From Xanthomonas bromi (GTDB taxonomy: Bacteria; Pseudomonadota; Gammaproteobacteria; Xanthomonadales; Xanthomonadaceae), in NCBI RefSeq assembly GCF_900092025.1, contig NZ_FLTX01000036.1:1-64000 (forward strand): a stretch of DNA of 64,000 nucleotides, written 5' to 3'. The notes under the pieces are model-generated. The model saw only the letters and a list, made by a program, of their open reading frames with translations, did not search any database and was not told the origin of the DNA. Of the stretch, positions 1 to 8,712 are shown piece by piece. Numbering within the stretch: the first letter of the stretch is position 1; each line of letters opens with the position of its first letter. The position numbers and the translations under genes are program-made.

Positions 1-19
1 CCGCCTTGGCGGGGTTTTT
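1..19 (+). terminator. Rho-independent terminator of a gene left of the window (partial)
   Basis: The window opens with CCGCC-TT-GGCGG followed by GTTTTTG, a short GC-rich hairpin with a T-run on the plus strand. The left arm is probably cut by the window edge. It would end transcription of a plus-strand gene outside the window and faces the 3' end of putA. Confidence 0.6.
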
Positions 20-112
20 GCGTATCCGATATTGCGCCGCCTGCAGGCCGCAAAGCATCAGTCGCCCAAGATCAGGAATGATTTATCAATGACCTAGGAT
101 CAGTCACCCGAT

Positions 113-3100
113 TCAATCACCCAACGTCAGCAGGGAAGCATTACCACCGGCCGCGGTAGTGTTGACGGTGACGACCTTCTCGGTTGCAAAGCGCAGCAGG
201 TAATGCGGGCCGCCAGCCTTGGGGCCGGTGCCGGACAGGCCCTGACCGCCGAAAGGTTGGACGCCGACCACAGCGCCGATTTGGTTGCGATTGACGTAGA
301 CGTTACCCACCGCGACGCGTGAGGTGATGCGGTCGATGGTTTCGTCGATACGCGAATGGACACCCAAGGTAAGGCCATAACCGGTCGCGTTGATCTGGTC
401 GATGACGGCGTCGAGCTGGTCGGCTTTCCAGCGAATCACGTGCAGGACTGGCCCGAAAATTTCGCACTGCAGCTGAGCCAGCGATGTCAGCTCATAGGCG
501 CGTGGAGCGAAGAAGCTGCCGTGTGCGGTGGCGTTGTCCAGCGTGGTGTTCCCGATCAGACGCGCTTCGCGATCCATGCGTGCGGCGTGATCGTCGAGAA
601 TTGTCAGCGCATCGGCGTCGATCACGGGGCCAACGTCGGTCGAGAGCAGGCTGGGATCGCCGATCTTCAACTCGCCCATCGCGCCGGCCAGCATGGTCAT
701 GACCTTGTCGGCGATGTCGTCCTGGACGAACAGGACGCGTGCCGCGGAGCAACGCTGCCCAGCGGAGATGAAGGCGCTGGAGATCGCGTCCTTGACCACC
801 GCTTCTGGCAGCGAGGACGAATCGACAATGAAAGCGTTCTGGCCACCGGTTTCGGCAATCAAGACGCCAATGGCAGCATCGCGCGCGGCCAGGGTGCGGT
901 TGATGATGCGTGCGGTATCGGTGGAACCGGTGAAAGCGACACCGGCGACGCGCGGGTCATTGGTCAGAGCAGCGCCAACGGTGGCACCATCGCCCGGTAG
1001 GAACTGCACGGCTGCCTCCGGTACGCCTGCCTCGTGCAGCAGCTTGACCGCCGCGAAGCCGATCAGGTTGGTCTGCTCGGCCGGCTTGGCGATGACGGTG
1101 TTGCCTGCCGCCAGCGCGGCGGCCACCTGGCCGAGGAAGATCGCTAGCGGGAAGTTCCAGGGACTAATGCAGACAAAGACGCCCCGGCCATGCAACTGCA
1201 GTTCGTTGGATTCGCCAGTCGGCCCAGGCAAACGCTCGGGGGCGCCGAACTGCGCGCGTGCCTGGCCGGCGTAGTAGCGCAGGAAATCGACCGCCTCGCG
1301 GACTTCGGCCACAGCGTCGGGCAGCGTCTTGCCGGCTTCCTTGACGCAGATCGCCATGAACTCGGGCATGCGCGTTTCGAGCAGATCGGCCGCGTGTTCC
1401 AGGATGGTGGCGCGGCTCGCTGCAGGTGTGCGGTTCCAGGCAGGTTGCGCTGCCGCAGCGCTGGCCAGCGCCTTCTGCACGGTGTCGGTATCGGCCGGTT
1501 GCCACTGCCCAACCGTTTCGCGGCGATCGGCCGGATTCAATACCGCCTGGCTGGACGTGTTGATCACCGCGCCAGGCACCAAGGGCGTGGCCCGCCAGGG
1601 TTTGATCGCCGCGTTGAGTTGCTCGGCCAGTTGGCGCAGATCGTTATCGTTGGCGAGATTGGCGCCCATGGAGTTTTTCCTGTTCTGGTTCTGACTACGC
1701 AGCACATCGGCCGGCAGAGGAATCTTGGGGTGCGGAATAGAGGTGAACGACGACACCGCTTCGACCGGATCGCGGATGAGATCTTCGATGGCGACGTCCT
1801 CATCGGTGATGCGATTGACGAAGCTGGAATTGGCGCCGTTTTCGAGCAGACGACGCACCAGATACGGCAGCAAATCTTCGTGCGAGCCGACCGGTGCATA
1901 CACGCGGCATGGCAACCCTAGACGATCGGCAGGAATCACTTCGGCATACAGGTCATCGCCCATGCCGTGCAGTTTTTGATGCTCGTACGTTTTACCCGCA
2001 GAGATCGCACGCACCGCGGCAATGGTCTGCGCGTTGTGGGTGGCGAACATCGGATACAGCGCGTCGCTGTGCGCGAACATGCGACGTGCGCAGGCCAGGT
2101 AGGACACGTCGGTGTTCTGTTTGCGCGTAAACACCGGATAGCCCGGGTGACCTTCGATCTGCGCGCGCTTGATCTCTGCGTCCCAGTAGGCGCCTTTGAC
2201 CAATCGAACCGGAATGCGTCGCCCAACACGGCGCGCAAGATCAGCGAGAAAATCGATCGTGTACGGCGTGCGTTTTTGATATGCCTGCACGGCCAGGCCG
2301 TAGCCTTCCCATCCATCCAGCGATGGATCGGAGAAGGTGGCTTCGATGATGCCCAGCGACAGCTCCAACCGGTCGGCCTCTTCGGCATCGACGGTGTAGC
2401 CGATGCCGTACGATTTGGCCAGTTGTGCGAGTTCCAGCACGCCAGGCACAAGCTCTGCCATTACACGAGCGCGCTTGGCGTGCTCATAGCGCGGATATAG
2501 CGCCGACAACTTGATCGAAATGCTGGGCGCGGCGAACACGTCGGTACCGACGAAGCTGCCGCTGCGGCCGATCGCGTGAATTGCGTCGCGATAGGCCTGC
2601 AGATAGCGCTGCGCATCCTTCATGGTGAGCGCGCCTTCGCCGAGCATGTCGAACGAATAGCGGTAGTTGGCGTTGTCGCCCTTGCGCGAACGCGACAGCG
2701 CCTCGCCGATGGTGCGGCCCATGACGAACTGATGGCCCATGATCTTCATGGCCTGCCGCACAGCCAGACGAATCACCGGCTCGCCGACGCGGCCGATCAG
2801 GCGCTTGAAGGCACCGGGTACATCGGCGCGGGTGAGGTCGTTGAGCTGCACCAGCCTGCCGGTCAGCATCAGCCCCCAAGTGGAGGCATTGACCAGCACC
2901 GAATCGCTGCCGCCCACGTGCTTCTTCCAGTCCGCATCGCCGAGCTTGTCGCGGATCAGCTTGTCGGCGGTGTCCTGGTCGGGGATGCGCAGCAGCGCCT
3001 CGGCCACGCACATCAGCAACACGCCTTCCTCGCTGCCCAGGTCGTACTGGCGCATGAAGGCTTCAATAGCGCCCTGGTCCTGCGCACGTGCACGCACACG

Positions 3101-3313
3101 GGTGACCAGATCGGCAGCGATCGCTTGCACCTTGGCTTGCTCGGCGGCAGGCAGGCGTGCCTGATCGAGCAATTCACGCATGTGCTCGGTTTCGTCCTTG
3201 AGCCAGGCTGCGGTGATGGCAGCACGCAATGCGCCAGGTGCGGCGGGCAGTTCGGGCGCCAGGAGTGGGCGCGCCACTGAGGTGGAGGCAAGCGGGTCGA
3301 GCTGAGCGTTCAT
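113..3313 (-). CDS. putA: Bifunctional proline dehydrogenase / P5C dehydrogenase PutA
   Basis: PutA oxidises proline to glutamate in two steps: FAD-dependent proline dehydrogenase, then NAD-dependent P5C dehydrogenase, with the intermediate channelled. Residues about 180-500 form the proline dehydrogenase barrel (RLVKGAYWDAE near 370). Residues about 590-1050 form the aldehyde dehydrogenase half, with the expected Glu821 in AETGGQ and catalytic Cys855 in AGQRCSAAR. At 1066 residues it is the short form. The first 50 residues are not a ribbon-helix-helix DNA-binding domain, so unlike the 1320-residue E. coli protein it should not repress its own gene. The ATG at 3313 follows an AAGG-type ribosome site and points away from the cox operon. 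Confidence 0.97.
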   Translation of the reverse strand: MNAQLDPLASTSVARPLLAPELPAAPGALRAAITAAWLKDETEHMRELLDQARLPAAEQAKVQAIAADLVTRVRARAQDQGAIEAFMRQYDLGSEEGVLLMCVAEALLRIPDQDTADKLIRDKLGDADWKKHVGGSDSVLVNASTWGLMLTGRLVQLNDLTRADVPGAFKRLIGRVGEPVIRLAVRQAMKIMGHQFVMGRTIGEALSRSRKGDNANYRYSFDMLGEGALTMKDAQRYLQAYRDAIHAIGRSGSFVGTDVFAAPSISIKLSALYPRYEHAKRARVMAELVPGVLELAQLAKSYGIGYTVDAEEADRLELSLGIIEATFSDPSLDGWEGYGLAVQAYQKRTPYTIDFLADLARRVGRRIPVRLVKGAYWDAEIKRAQIEGHPGYPVFTRKQNTDVSYLACARRMFAHSDALYPMFATHNAQTIAAVRAISAGKTYEHQKLHGMGDDLYAEVIPADRLGLPCRVYAPVGSHEDLLPYLVRRLLENGANSSFVNRITDEDVAIEDLIRDPVEAVSSFTSIPHPKIPLPADVLRSQNQNRKNSMGANLANDNDLRQLAEQLNAAIKPWRATPLVPGAVINTSSQAVLNPADRRETVGQWQPADTDTVQKALASAAAAQPAWNRTPAASRATILEHAADLLETRMPEFMAICVKEAGKTLPDAVAEVREAVDFLRYYAGQARAQFGAPERLPGPTGESNELQLHGRGVFVCISPWNFPLAIFLGQVAAALAAGNTVIAKPAEQTNLIGFAAVKLLHEAGVPEAAVQFLPGDGATVGAALTNDPRVAGVAFTGSTDTARIINRTLAARDAAIGVLIAETGGQNAFIVDSSSLPEAVVKDAISSAFISAGQRCSAARVLFVQDDIADKVMTMLAGAMGELKIGDPSLLSTDVGPVIDADALTILDDHAARMDREARLIGNTTLDNATAHGSFFAPRAYELTSLAQLQCEIFGPVLHVIRWKADQLDAVIDQINATGYGLTLGVHSRIDETIDRITSRVAVGNVYVNRNQIGAVVGVQPFGGQGLSGTGPKAGGPHYLLRFATEKVVTVNTTAAGGNASLLTLGD

Positions 3314-3526
3314 GCGAAAGGTGCCTTGGATTCCTTGCTCATTCTAGTGAGCTCCGTGGCGTGCGCACTTGTGTGGAAGCGGCGGCTTTCCCGCCGTTTT
3401 GTGCAGGTCGCTGTCGCCCATGCGCGCCGCGTGGTGTCGGCACCGGCATCGCCGATGAATCCGGAAGTGTTTGATTTACGCGTACTTTTAGCTGCACTGC
3501 AGCAAATTTTTGATTACCTGAAACGC

Positions 3527-3556
3527 TTGCCGCATGCGTTGGCGCGGGTCTACCAT
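3527..3556 (+). promoter_or_regulatory. Candidate promoter of the cytochrome oxidase operon
   Basis: TTGCCG at 3527 and TACCAT at 3551 are separated by 18 bp, about 35 bp upstream of the chosen start of the DUF2244 gene. The match to sigma-70 boxes is moderate and this is only a suggestion. The 276-bp space between putA and this gene (3314-3589) must hold both divergent promoters. Confidence 0.25.
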
Positions 3557-3589
3557 CGGGCTATTCCCGCAGTGCGCTGCGTGCTGTTT

Positions 3590-4066
3590 ATGATCGAAGT
3601 GCTGCCGTTGATGTCCGAAGGGGTTGGGACGCAGCTGCGGTTGCGGCCTCCGCGGGCACTGTCGGCCAGGCAATTCGTGCAGCTGTTCGCAGTGTTGGCG
3701 GGAACGATGTGGTTGTTTGCAGGCCTGGGGTGGTGGACCGGCAATGCGTTCGCGCCGGTGTTCGCCCTGTTGCACAGTAGTGTGGTGGCGCTGGCGCTAC
3801 GGCAGTTGTGGCGAAGTGGCGAGCGCGAAGAAGCGATCCGGGTGGGAGAGGCCGTTGTCGAGGTGTTTCCGTCCGGGCATGCGCCACCAGCGTTCCAGGC
3901 ACATCCGCACTGGGTGCGGCTTTGCATGGAACGCGACGACAGGGTGTTGTTGGTCAGCAGCGGCAAGCAGATCGAGATTGGAAGTTTTCTCGGGCCGGCC
4001 GAACGTGTGGAACTGGCAACGACGCTGAAACGCTTGCTCGCGGCCGCCAATGGCCGTCACCGATGA
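3590..4066 (+). CDS. DUF2244 family membrane protein, first gene of cox operon
   Basis: About 158 residues starting MIEVLPLMSEG. It has a short polar N-terminus, two membrane segments at about residues 29-70 (around WLFAGLGWWTG and FALLHSSVVALAL), and a C-terminal soluble part with VEVFPSGHAPPAFQAHPHWVRL. This is the DUF2244 pattern, a family often found beside cytochrome c oxidase genes but without a proven function. The frame stays open back to 3326, but those extra 88 residues are poorly conserved in character and would exceed the family's usual ~160 residues, so an internal start was chosen. A second possible ATG is at 3611. The gene ends 16 bp before the subunit II gene. Confidence 0.7.
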   Translation: MIEVLPLMSEGVGTQLRLRPPRALSARQFVQLFAVLAGTMWLFAGLGWWTGNAFAPVFALLHSSVVALALRQLWRSGEREEAIRVGEAVVEVFPSGHAPPAFQAHPHWVRLCMERDDRVLLVSSGKQIEIGSFLGPAERVELATTLKRLLAAANGRHR

Positions 4067-4082
4067 CGTAAGGGTCTAGGCA

Positions 4083-5048
4083 ATGACGCAACGCAGCAGC
4101 TGGAAGTCGATGAGCATTTACACCCGCACAGGCCTGGCGATGACCACGCTGCTGAGCGCGTCGGCCGCCTGGGCGCAATCGGCCGATCCCAAGGAGTGGC
4201 AGCTCAATATGGGTCGCGGCGTGACCCAGACCGCGCGCATGGCCTACGAGGCGCACATGGTGGCCCTGTGGGTGTGCGTGGTGATTGGCGCGCTGGTGTT
4301 CTCGGCGATGGGCTATGCGATCTTCAAGTTCCGCAAGTCCAAAGGCGCGGTGGCTGCGCAATTCAGTCACAACACCACCGCTGAAATACTGTGGACAGTG
4401 GTGCCGGTGCTGGTGCTGATTGCGATGGCCTGGCCGGCGACGGCAAAGCTGATTGCGATGTACGACACCCGCGAATCGGAAATGACGGTCAAGGTGACCG
4501 GCTATCAGTGGATGTGGAAATACGAGTATCTCGGCCAGGGCGTGGAATTTACCAGTCGCCTGGCACGCGAATCCGATCGTATCCGGCAAAGCGGCGAGCG
4601 CCCGACCGTGGCCTCGCAGCCGCACTACCTGCTGGACGTCGATAACCGCCTTGTGCTGCCGGTCAATACCAAGATCCGTTTCGTGATTACTGCCGACGAT
4701 GTGATCCACGCCTGGTGGGTACCTGCGCTGGGCTGGAAGCAGGACGCGGTTCCCGGCATCGTCAACGAAGCCTGGACCAACATCGAACAACCGGGCGTAT
4801 ATCGCGGACAGTGCGCCGAGTTATGCGGCAAGGATCATGGCTTCATGCCGATCGTGGTGGAAGCGCTCCCCAAGGCTGAATTCCAGCGCTGGCTGGCGTC
4901 GCGCCGTAGCGCGTCAGGCACTGCTCCCGCAGCGGCGCCGACGGCTCCAGCTGCCGCGCCGCCGGCCGCTGCATCAGCAACGCCCGTCGGTGACACTGCG
5001 CCTGGCGTAGCACCGGCCCAAGCTGCAACACCGACCGCCGTTCTTTAA
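4083..5048 (+). CDS. ctaC: Cytochrome c oxidase subunit II
   Basis: Subunit II of the aa3-type oxidase, which takes electrons from cytochrome c through the binuclear CuA centre in the periplasm. It has an N-terminal signal-like helix (about residues 12-31, ending AWAQ), two membrane helices at about 57-80 and 100-122, then a cupredoxin domain. CuA ligands are visible as the His in VIHAWW and Cys244, Cys248, His252 and Met255 in CAELCGKDHGFM. Residues about 276-321 are an Ala/Pro-rich tail beyond the normal end of the family; there is no fused cytochrome c domain. It is followed 38 bp later by subunit I. Confidence 0.97.
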   Translation: MTQRSSWKSMSIYTRTGLAMTTLLSASAAWAQSADPKEWQLNMGRGVTQTARMAYEAHMVALWVCVVIGALVFSAMGYAIFKFRKSKGAVAAQFSHNTTAEILWTVVPVLVLIAMAWPATAKLIAMYDTRESEMTVKVTGYQWMWKYEYLGQGVEFTSRLARESDRIRQSGERPTVASQPHYLLDVDNRLVLPVNTKIRFVITADDVIHAWWVPALGWKQDAVPGIVNEAWTNIEQPGVYRGQCAELCGKDHGFMPIVVEALPKAEFQRWLASRRSASGTAPAAAPTAPAAAPPAAASATPVGDTAPGVAPAQAATPTAVL

Positions 5049-5086
5049 TCGCTCGCAACCGCCCGTTTCGTAGAGGTCGTTCCGTC

Positions 5087-6691
5087 ATGGCGCATACCGC
5101 AGTCGATCACCACGGACACCACCAGCCCGGTTTCGTCGAGCGCTGGTTCTTTTCGACCAATCACAAGGACATCGGCACGCTGTACCTGCTGTTTTCCTTC
5201 GTGATGTTCATCATCGGCGCGGCGATGAGCGTGGTGATCCGCGCCGAATTGATGCAACCCGGCTTGCAGTTCGTCAAACCCGAATTCTTCAACCAGATGA
5301 CCACCGTGCATGCGCTGGTGATGATCTTCGGTGGGGTGATGCCGGCCTTCGTGGGCCTGGCCAACTGGATGATTCCGCTCCAGATCGGCGCGCCGGACAT
5401 GGCGTTGCCACGCATGAACAACTGGTCGTTCTGGCTGCTGCCGGTGGCCTTCACCCTGTTGTTGCTGACCCTGTTCCTGCCCGGCGGTGCGCCCGCCGGC
5501 GGCTGGACGCTGTATCCGCCGCTGTCGCTGCAGGGCGGCTACAACGTGGCCTTCAGCGTGTTTGCGATCCATGTGGCCGGCGTCAGTTCGATCATGGGCG
5601 CGATCAACATCATCGCCACCGTGCTCAACATGCGCGCGCCGGGCATCGATCTGTTGAAGATGCCGATCTTTTGCTGGGCCTGGTTGATCACCGCCTTCCT
5701 GCTAATTGCGGTCATGCCCGTGCTGGCCGGCGCAGTGACCATGTTGCTGACCGACAAGTTTTTCGGCACCAGCTTCTTCAACGCGGCCGGCGGCGGCGAC
5801 CCGGTGATGTATCAGCACATCTTCTGGTTCTTCGGGCATCCCGAGGTGTACATCATGATCCTGCCGGCCTTCGGCGTGGTCAGCGAAATCATCCCCACCT
5901 TCAGCCGCAAGCCGTTGTTCGGGTATCAGGCGATGGTCTACGCCATCGCAGCGATTGCGTTCCTGAGCTTCATCGTGTGGGCGCACCACATGTTTACCGT
6001 GGGCATGCCGCTGGGTGGCGAAATCTATTTCATGTTCGCCACCATGCTGATCTCCATCCCGACCGGGGTGAAGGTGTTCAACTGGGTCAGCACGATGTGG
6101 AAAGGCTCGCTGACCTTCGAATCGCCGATGTTGTGGGCGGTGGCGTTCGTGATCCTTTTCAGCATCGGTGGATTTTCCGGCCTGATGCTGGCGATCGTAC
6201 CGGCGGACTTCCAGTATCACGACACCTATTTCGTGGTGGCGCATTTCCACTACGTGCTGGTGACCGGTGCGGTGTTCGCACTGATTGCGGCGGTGTATTA
6301 CTGGTGGCCCAAGTGGACCGGGCGGATGTACAACGAGACCTGGGCCAAAGTGCATTTCTGGTGGACGATGGTGTTCGTCAACCTGCTGTTCTTTCCGCAG
6401 CACTTCCTCGGATTGGCCGGCATGCCGCGGCGCATTCCCGATTACAACGTGGTGTTCGCCGACTGGAACCTGGTCAGTTCGATCGGTGCGTTCGGCATGT
6501 TCGTTACGCCGTTCCTGATGGCCGCGATCCTGCTGTCTTCGCTGCGTCGCGGCGCACGGGCAGATGCGCGCGCCTGGGAAGGTGCCAAAGGTCTGGAATG
6601 GACCGTGCCGTCGCCTGCCCCGGCGCATACCTTCACCGTACCACCGGTGATCAAGCCTGGAGACCTTGCGCATGAAGACATCGGTCACTGA
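5087..6691 (+). CDS. ctaD: Cytochrome c oxidase subunit I
   Basis: The catalytic heme-copper subunit that reduces oxygen to water and pumps protons. It is 534 residues with about 12 membrane helices. Key motifs are the WFFGHPEVYIMILPAFG segment with the CuB His and the covalently linked Tyr, the paired His of AHHMFTVG, and HDTYFVVAHFHYVL with the heme a/a3 ligands. The N-terminus WFFSTNHKDIGTLYLLF is typical of the family. The last 20 bases overlap the next small gene, which suggests translational coupling. Confidence 0.98.
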   Translation: MAHTAVDHHGHHQPGFVERWFFSTNHKDIGTLYLLFSFVMFIIGAAMSVVIRAELMQPGLQFVKPEFFNQMTTVHALVMIFGGVMPAFVGLANWMIPLQIGAPDMALPRMNNWSFWLLPVAFTLLLLTLFLPGGAPAGGWTLYPPLSLQGGYNVAFSVFAIHVAGVSSIMGAINIIATVLNMRAPGIDLLKMPIFCWAWLITAFLLIAVMPVLAGAVTMLLTDKFFGTSFFNAAGGGDPVMYQHIFWFFGHPEVYIMILPAFGVVSEIIPTFSRKPLFGYQAMVYAIAAIAFLSFIVWAHHMFTVGMPLGGEIYFMFATMLISIPTGVKVFNWVSTMWKGSLTFESPMLWAVAFVILFSIGGFSGLMLAIVPADFQYHDTYFVVAHFHYVLVTGAVFALIAAVYYWWPKWTGRMYNETWAKVHFWWTMVFVNLLFFPQHFLGLAGMPRRIPDYNVVFADWNLVSSIGAFGMFVTPFLMAAILLSSLRRGARADARAWEGAKGLEWTVPSPAPAHTFTVPPVIKPGDLAHEDIGH

Positions 6692-6845
6692 GTCCGCCTC
6701 GGAGCCGGCGGTGACGCGTCTGTTATCTGCAGCGGAACGTCAGGCGCAACAGCGCCGCGCTGTGCGTCGCACTGCGATAACGGTCGGCATCGTCGCGCTG
6801 CTGATCTATGCAGGCTTCATTGCTTCGGGAGTCATCGGTCGGTGA
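6672..6845 (+). CDS. Small single-span membrane protein of the cox operon
   Basis: A 57-residue frame starting with ATG at 6672, inside the last codons of ctaD, and ending with a TGA whose bases overlap the GTG start of ctaG (GTGA). The protein starts [14 protein letters not shown], has a basic stretch ([12 protein letters not shown]) at about 23-34, then one membrane helix ([17 protein letters not shown]) at about 36-52. Both overlaps and the basic-then-hydrophobic layout argue it is real. Small proteins of this kind sit between ctaD and ctaG in other proteobacteria and are thought to help oxidase assembly; the exact role here is inferred from position only. Confidence 0.75.
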   Translation: MKTSVTESASEPAVTRLLSAAERQAQQRRAVRRTAITVGIVALLIYAGFIASGVIGR

Positions 6846-7438
6846 CTGCACGCGTGCCCGCACACGCACCGACGGCCGGCTTGTTCAAGCTACTCGGCGT
6901 GGTGTTGGGTGTGTTCGTGCTGACGTTCTCCCTGGTGCCGCTGTACCGGATTGCCTGCGAGAAAGTGTTTGGAATCCGCATGGAGCGCGCGCCCGGCAGC
7001 AGCCGCGCAAACGCAGGTTCGCCACCTGCCGCCGGTAAGCGCACGGTGCGTGTCGAGTTCGATGGCGGGGTCAATTCCAAACTGCCGTGGACCTTTCATC
7101 CCGAGCAGATGACGATGGATGTGGTGCCGGGCGAGCTCAACGAAGCGCTGTATTTCGCGCGCAACGATGGTGCGCGGGCGGTGGTGGGCAGTGCGGTGCC
7201 ATCGGTTGCGCCAGCGCGCGCATCGGGTTATTTCAACAAGACCGAGTGTTTCTGCTTCACCGCGCAGACCTTGCAGGCTGGCGAAACGCGCGACATGCCG
7301 CTGCGTTTCATCGTCGACCCCGCACTGCCGCCGGAAGTCACCACGATTACCTTGTCCTACACGTTCTATCGCAACGACGCGCTGACCTCGGAACTGCAGG
7401 GCGGTGGCACGTCCGGCGTGCCGCGTGCCGCACCCTGA
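6842..7438 (+). CDS. ctaG: Cytochrome c oxidase assembly protein CtaG/Cox11
   Basis: The membrane-anchored copper chaperone that delivers copper to the CuB site of subunit I. It is 198 residues with one N-terminal membrane helix ([25 protein letters not shown]) and a periplasmic immunoglobulin-like domain. The family signature CFCF is present in [14 protein letters not shown] and provides the copper-binding Cys pair. The start is GTG at 6842, overlapping the stop of the small gene upstream by 4 bases. Confidence 0.96.
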   Translation: MTARVPAHAPTAGLFKLLGVVLGVFVLTFSLVPLYRIACEKVFGIRMERAPGSSRANAGSPPAAGKRTVRVEFDGGVNSKLPWTFHPEQMTMDVVPGELNEALYFARNDGARAVVGSAVPSVAPARASGYFNKTECFCFTAQTLQAGETRDMPLRFIVDPALPPEVTTITLSYTFYRNDALTSELQGGGTSGVPRAAP

Positions 7439-7476
7439 GTCCTCATCCACACGCACCACGACACGGAAGCAACGCC

Positions 7477-8352
7477 ATGGCCGATCACAGTCCCAACGCC
7501 GACGCGTATTTCGTCCCGAGCCAGAGTAAGTGGCCCTTTGTCGGGTCGATTGCGATGTTCGTGATGATGATCGGCGTGGCCAGCTGGCTCAACGACGCGG
7601 CATGGGGGCGATGGACGTTCTTCGCCGGCGTGGCAATGCTGCTGGCGACCTTGTTCATGTGGTTTGGCGATGTCATCCGCGAATCCAATGCCGGGCATTA
7701 CAACCGCCAGGTGGATGGCTCGTTCCGCATGGGGATGGTGTGGTTCATCTTTTCCGAGGTGATGTTCTTCTGCGCCTTCTTCGGTGCGCTGTTCTACACG
7801 CGTGTGCTGACGTTGCCCTGGCTGGGTGGCGAGGGCGACGGTGTGATGACCAACGAATTGCTGTGGAACGGCTATTCGGCAGCCTGGCCGACCAGCGGCC
7901 CGGGCACGATCGGCGGGCAGTTCCAGACCATTGCGGCCTGGGGTTTGCCGCTGATCAATACGTTGATCCTGCTCAGCTCCGGGGTGACCTTGACCATCGC
8001 CCACCACGGACTCAAGGGCGGGCGCCGCGGCGCGCTATTGTTGTGGCTGGGGTTGACCGTACTGCTGGGCTGCGTGTTCCTGTTCCTGCAGGCGGAGGAA
8101 TACATCCACGCCTATACCGAGCTCAATCTCACCCTGGGCTCAGGGATCTACGGCTCAACCTTCTTTATGCTCACCGGCTTCCACGGCATGCATGTGCTGC
8201 TGGGCACCATCATGCTGGCAGTGATGTGGCTACGCGCAGCCAAGGGACACTTCACCCGCGACAACCACTTCGCCTTCGAAGCGGCCGCGTGGTACTGGCA
8301 CTTCGTCGACGTGGTGTGGCTGGCGCTGTTCCTGTTCGTGTATGTCCTTTGA
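7477..8352 (+). CDS. ctaE: Cytochrome c oxidase subunit III
   Basis: The seven-helix subunit III, 291 residues, which supports stability and proton uptake of the oxidase core. Typical segments are GHYNRQVDGSFRMGMVWFIFSEVMFFCAFFGALFY, TGFHGMHVLLGTIML and AAAWYWHFVDVVWLALFLFVYVL at the C-terminus. The frame is open upstream to 7087, but that part overlaps ctaG and is not protein-like. MADHSPNADAYFVPSQSKWPFVG at 7477 is the normal N-terminus of the family. Confidence 0.97.
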   Translation: MADHSPNADAYFVPSQSKWPFVGSIAMFVMMIGVASWLNDAAWGRWTFFAGVAMLLATLFMWFGDVIRESNAGHYNRQVDGSFRMGMVWFIFSEVMFFCAFFGALFYTRVLTLPWLGGEGDGVMTNELLWNGYSAAWPTSGPGTIGGQFQTIAAWGLPLINTLILLSSGVTLTIAHHGLKGGRRGALLLWLGLTVLLGCVFLFLQAEEYIHAYTELNLTLGSGIYGSTFFMLTGFHGMHVLLGTIMLAVMWLRAAKGHFTRDNHFAFEAAAWYWHFVDVVWLALFLFVYVL

Positions 8353-8428
8353 GAATCGGGAATCGGGAATCGCAAGAGCGAGCCCGCTTTTGCCTTTACG
8401 ATTCCCCATTCCCGATTCCCCATTCCCG
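8353..8428. repeat. GGGAATC-type inverted repeat after ctaE
   Basis: Two copies of GGGAATC in the left arm (from 8353) face CCCATTCCCGATTCCCC in the right arm (8399-8428). They can fold into a long hairpin between the convergent ctaE and DUF2909 genes. Related sequences occur at 22357-22469, 45705-45734 and 52140-52178. It may act as a transcription stop for one or both genes, but it has no clear T-run. Confidence 0.75.
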
Positions 8429-8433
8429 GCCCC

Positions 8434-8652
8434 TCAGCGGCCGATGCCATGCGGCTTGATCCAGCCGGTATAAATGCCGAGGATCACGATGGCGATCAAC
8501 GCAACCGATAGACCGATGCGCCAGGTCAGTGCGTTGACGGTGCGCTTGGTCTGGCCGCGATCGGTGAGCAGGTAGTAGAGGCCGGCGCCCAGGTTCCACA
8601 GGATCACGATCAGGAAGGCGACAATCAGCAGCGTCTTGAGCGAATCGTTCAC
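8434..8652 (-). CDS. DUF2909 family twin-membrane-span protein, antisense within the cox cluster
   Basis: 72 residues starting with GTG at 8652 (read NDSLKTLLIVAFLIVILWNLGAG). It has two membrane helices separated by a short basic loop (TDRGQTKRTVNALTWR) and a C-terminal GWIKPHGIGR. Length and layout match DUF2909, a small family linked to cytochrome oxidase loci, function unknown. It runs against the operon and lies between ctaE and surf1, 60 bp from the surf1 start. A longer frame upstream to 8844 overlaps surf1 and is rejected. Confidence 0.75.
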   Translation of the reverse strand: MNDSLKTLLIVAFLIVILWNLGAGLYYLLTDRGQTKRTVNALTWRIGLSVALIAIVILGIYTGWIKPHGIGR

Positions 8653-8712
8653 AACAGCCCCGGGTGCAGTCGGTGTGGTGATGCCATTGCACGCCTTTTT
8701 GCGTCGCTTGTC

